Assembly (NCBI GenBank): GCA_002402545.1
Contig: DHGA01000051.1
Location: forward strand, 1-6,369
Source of the DNA: Syntrophaceae bacterium UBA4810
GTDB taxonomy: Bacteria > Desulfobacterota > Syntrophia > Syntrophales > Smithellaceae
DNA: 6,369 nucleotides
Direction: 5' to 3'
The notes under the pieces were generated by a model. It was not told where the DNA came from and did no database searches. It saw only the letters and a program-made list of their open reading frames with translations. Every line of letters begins with the position of its first letter. Positions within the stretch are counted from its first letter, which is position 1. A program made the position numbers and the translations under genes. Shown piece after piece: positions 5,392-6,369 of the stretch.

Positions 5392-5515
5392 CACCGCTTC
5401 TCAATCAAAGATGATATCAAGGCGGCTAGGAGGAGGCGCCGCAGGCGTATTTTATATACGTTGAGGACGCCGACAACGACGCCAACAAAGATAGCGCTTT
5501 GATTCAGAAGCGGTG
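5392..5515. repeat. 124-bp imperfect palindrome with 19-bp terminal inverted repeats (MITE- or REP-like)
   Basis: The left end CACCGCTTCTCAATCAAAG (5392-5410) and the inverse of the right end (5497-5515) agree at 18 of 19 positions. At the exact centre is a small hairpin, CGTAT-TTTAT-ATACG (5446-5460). Between centre and ends the two halves still pair in part through GGCGGC, GGCGCC and GACGCC blocks, so the whole element can fold into a long imperfect stem. The core is much richer in G+C than its left flank. It encodes nothing plausible, and no target-site duplication is obvious. The right end stops at the base before the ettA stop codon (5516-5518). A half-copy is at 1724-1756. It may be a non-autonomous mobile element or a structured 3'-end/terminator of ettA mRNA. 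Confidence 0.75.
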
Positions 5516-5520
5516 CTATC
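5490..5520 (-). terminator. Local hairpin at the ettA stop codon
   Basis: GATAGC at 5490-5495 and GCTATC at 5515-5520 pair around an inner GCTT/GAAGC stem. The structure covers the stop codon of ettA and overlaps the right terminal repeat of the palindromic element. There is no T-run after it on the minus strand, so a role in mRNA 3'-end protection is as likely as termination. Confidence 0.3.
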
Positions 5521-6369
5521 TTCTGGTTAATTGCCTGTACTTTATCCTATGTGGTTGGCTGGCGGCGGCGCCGAATCTTCTTTTGTAGTCTTCTTCGTAT
5601 TCGGAATAATTGCCGTCGAAGAAAAGGACTTTGCTGTCGCCTTCAAATGCCAGAATGTGCGTGCAGATTCTATCCAGAAACCAGCGATCGTGGCTGATGA
5701 CGACAACGCAGCCGGCAAAGTTCTCCAGCGCGTCTTCCAGCGCGCGCAATGTGTTTACATCCAGATCATTAGTTGGTTCATCCAGCAGTAAGACATTCCC
5801 GCCTTCTTTGAGCATGCGCGCCAGATGAACGCGGTTGCGTTCGCCGCCGGAAAGTGTTCCCACTTTTTTTTGCTGATCCGTGCCGGAGAAATTAAACCGG
5901 GAAACATAAGCGCGGGAATTGATCTGCCTGTTGCCGATTGGGACAATATCCAATCCCTCGGAAATTACTTCCCAGATAGTTTTATCGGGATCTAGCGAGT
6001 CACGGCTTTGATCGACATAAGCAAGCTTAACAGTTTCGCCGATACGGATTTCGCCCGCGTCCGGTTTTTCCTGCCCGATTATCATACGGAACAATGTTGT
6101 TTTACCCGCGCCGTTGGGGCCGATTACGCCGATGATGCCGCCGGGCGGCAGGGAAAACGTCATTCCTTCAACCAAGTTCTTTTCACCGTAGGCTTTAGAA
6201 ACATCTTTTGTTTCAATGACCAGATCGCCCAGGCGGGGACCCGGCGCGATAAATATTTCACGCGTGGCGGATTCGCGCTCCATGTTCTGCCCTAAAAGTT
6301 CTTCATACGCGCTGATGCGCGCCTTGGATTTGGCATGCCTGCCCTTGGGCGACATGCGAATCCATTCCA
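5516..6369 (-). CDS. ettA: Energy-dependent translational throttle protein EttA (ABC-F), C-terminal half
   Basis: The frame is open through the right edge (…EWIR before MSPKGRHAKSKARI), so the Met at 6355 is internal; about 280 of the usual roughly 555 residues are present. The first residues end the linker between the two ATPase domains, the region that in EttA contacts the P-site tRNA. The second ABC domain is complete: Walker A GPNGAGKTT (about 6095-6121), signature LSGGERNRVHLARM, Walker B LLLDEPTNDLD with catalytic Glu, and the H-loop ISHDRWFLDR. The ending FFDGNYSEYEEDYKRRFG…PHRIKYR closely matches the EttA C-terminus, which separates it from Uup and other ABC-F proteins. EttA binds the ribosomal E site and gates entry into elongation according to ADP/ATP ratio. 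The N-terminal ATPase domain lies outside the window. The stop codon directly touches a palindromic element. Confidence 0.94.
   Translation of the reverse strand, partial: EWIRMSPKGRHAKSKARISAYEELLGQNMERESATREIFIAPGPRLGDLVIETKDVSKAYGEKNLVEGMTFSLPPGGIIGVIGPNGAGKTTLFRMIIGQEKPDAGEIRIGETVKLAYVDQSRDSLDPDKTIWEVISEGLDIVPIGNRQINSRAYVSRFNFSGTDQQKKVGTLSGGERNRVHLARMLKEGGNVLLLDEPTNDLDVNTLRALEDALENFAGCVVVISHDRWFLDRICTHILAFEGDSKVLFFDGNYSEYEEDYKRRFGAAASQPHRIKYRQLTRR

Noticed and set aside
5531..5828. Plus-strand open frames opposite ettA, with another at 6008-6295
   Set aside because: They are antisense shadows of a well-conserved ABC-F gene and show no protein-family character.

Overview
The window looks like ordinary chromosome from a Gram-negative anaerobe. 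The gene repertoire and protein style fit a deltaproteobacterium-type (Desulfobacterota, perhaps Syntrophales-like) organism, but this is inferred from family resemblance and was not tested by a search. There are seven protein genes, two of them cut by the window edges, plus one gene relic and a relatively large amount of non-coding DNA. No CRISPR array, transposase, integrase, rRNA or tRNA was found.

Layout. (1) 1-1115, plus: C-terminal part of a B12-binding-type radical SAM enzyme, entering from the left edge. (2) 1341-1628, minus: HU-family nucleoid protein, converging on the radical SAM gene, with inverted repeats between the two stops. (3) 1629-2345: about 700 bp without a convincing gene, containing a half-copy of a repeat and an orphan terminator-like hairpin. 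(4) 2346-3395, plus: a membrane methyltransferase of the ICMT/PEMT fold (LmtA-like), then a small secreted PsiF-repeat protein, probably one transcript. (5) 3396-3837: non-coding, with the C-terminal relic of a YhbY-type RNA-binding protein, then a perfect consensus sigma-70 promoter and a 5' UTR hairpin. (6) 3838-5275, plus: a lipoprotein of unknown function and a membrane-anchored DEDDh 3'-5' exonuclease. (7) 5392-5515: a 124-bp imperfect palindrome with 19-bp terminal inverted repeats, abutting the stop codon of (8) 5516-6369, minus: the C-terminal half of the translation factor EttA (ABC-F), running off the right edge.

The genes do not form an evident single pathway. The methyltransferase, the PsiF-like protein and the lipoprotein all point to the cell envelope; HU, EttA and the exonuclease are housekeeping-type. 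I see no convincing new multi-gene system. The best leads are non-coding: the palindromic element and its partial second copy, the yhbY relic, and the strong promoter with a leader hairpin in front of an uncharacterised lipoprotein.
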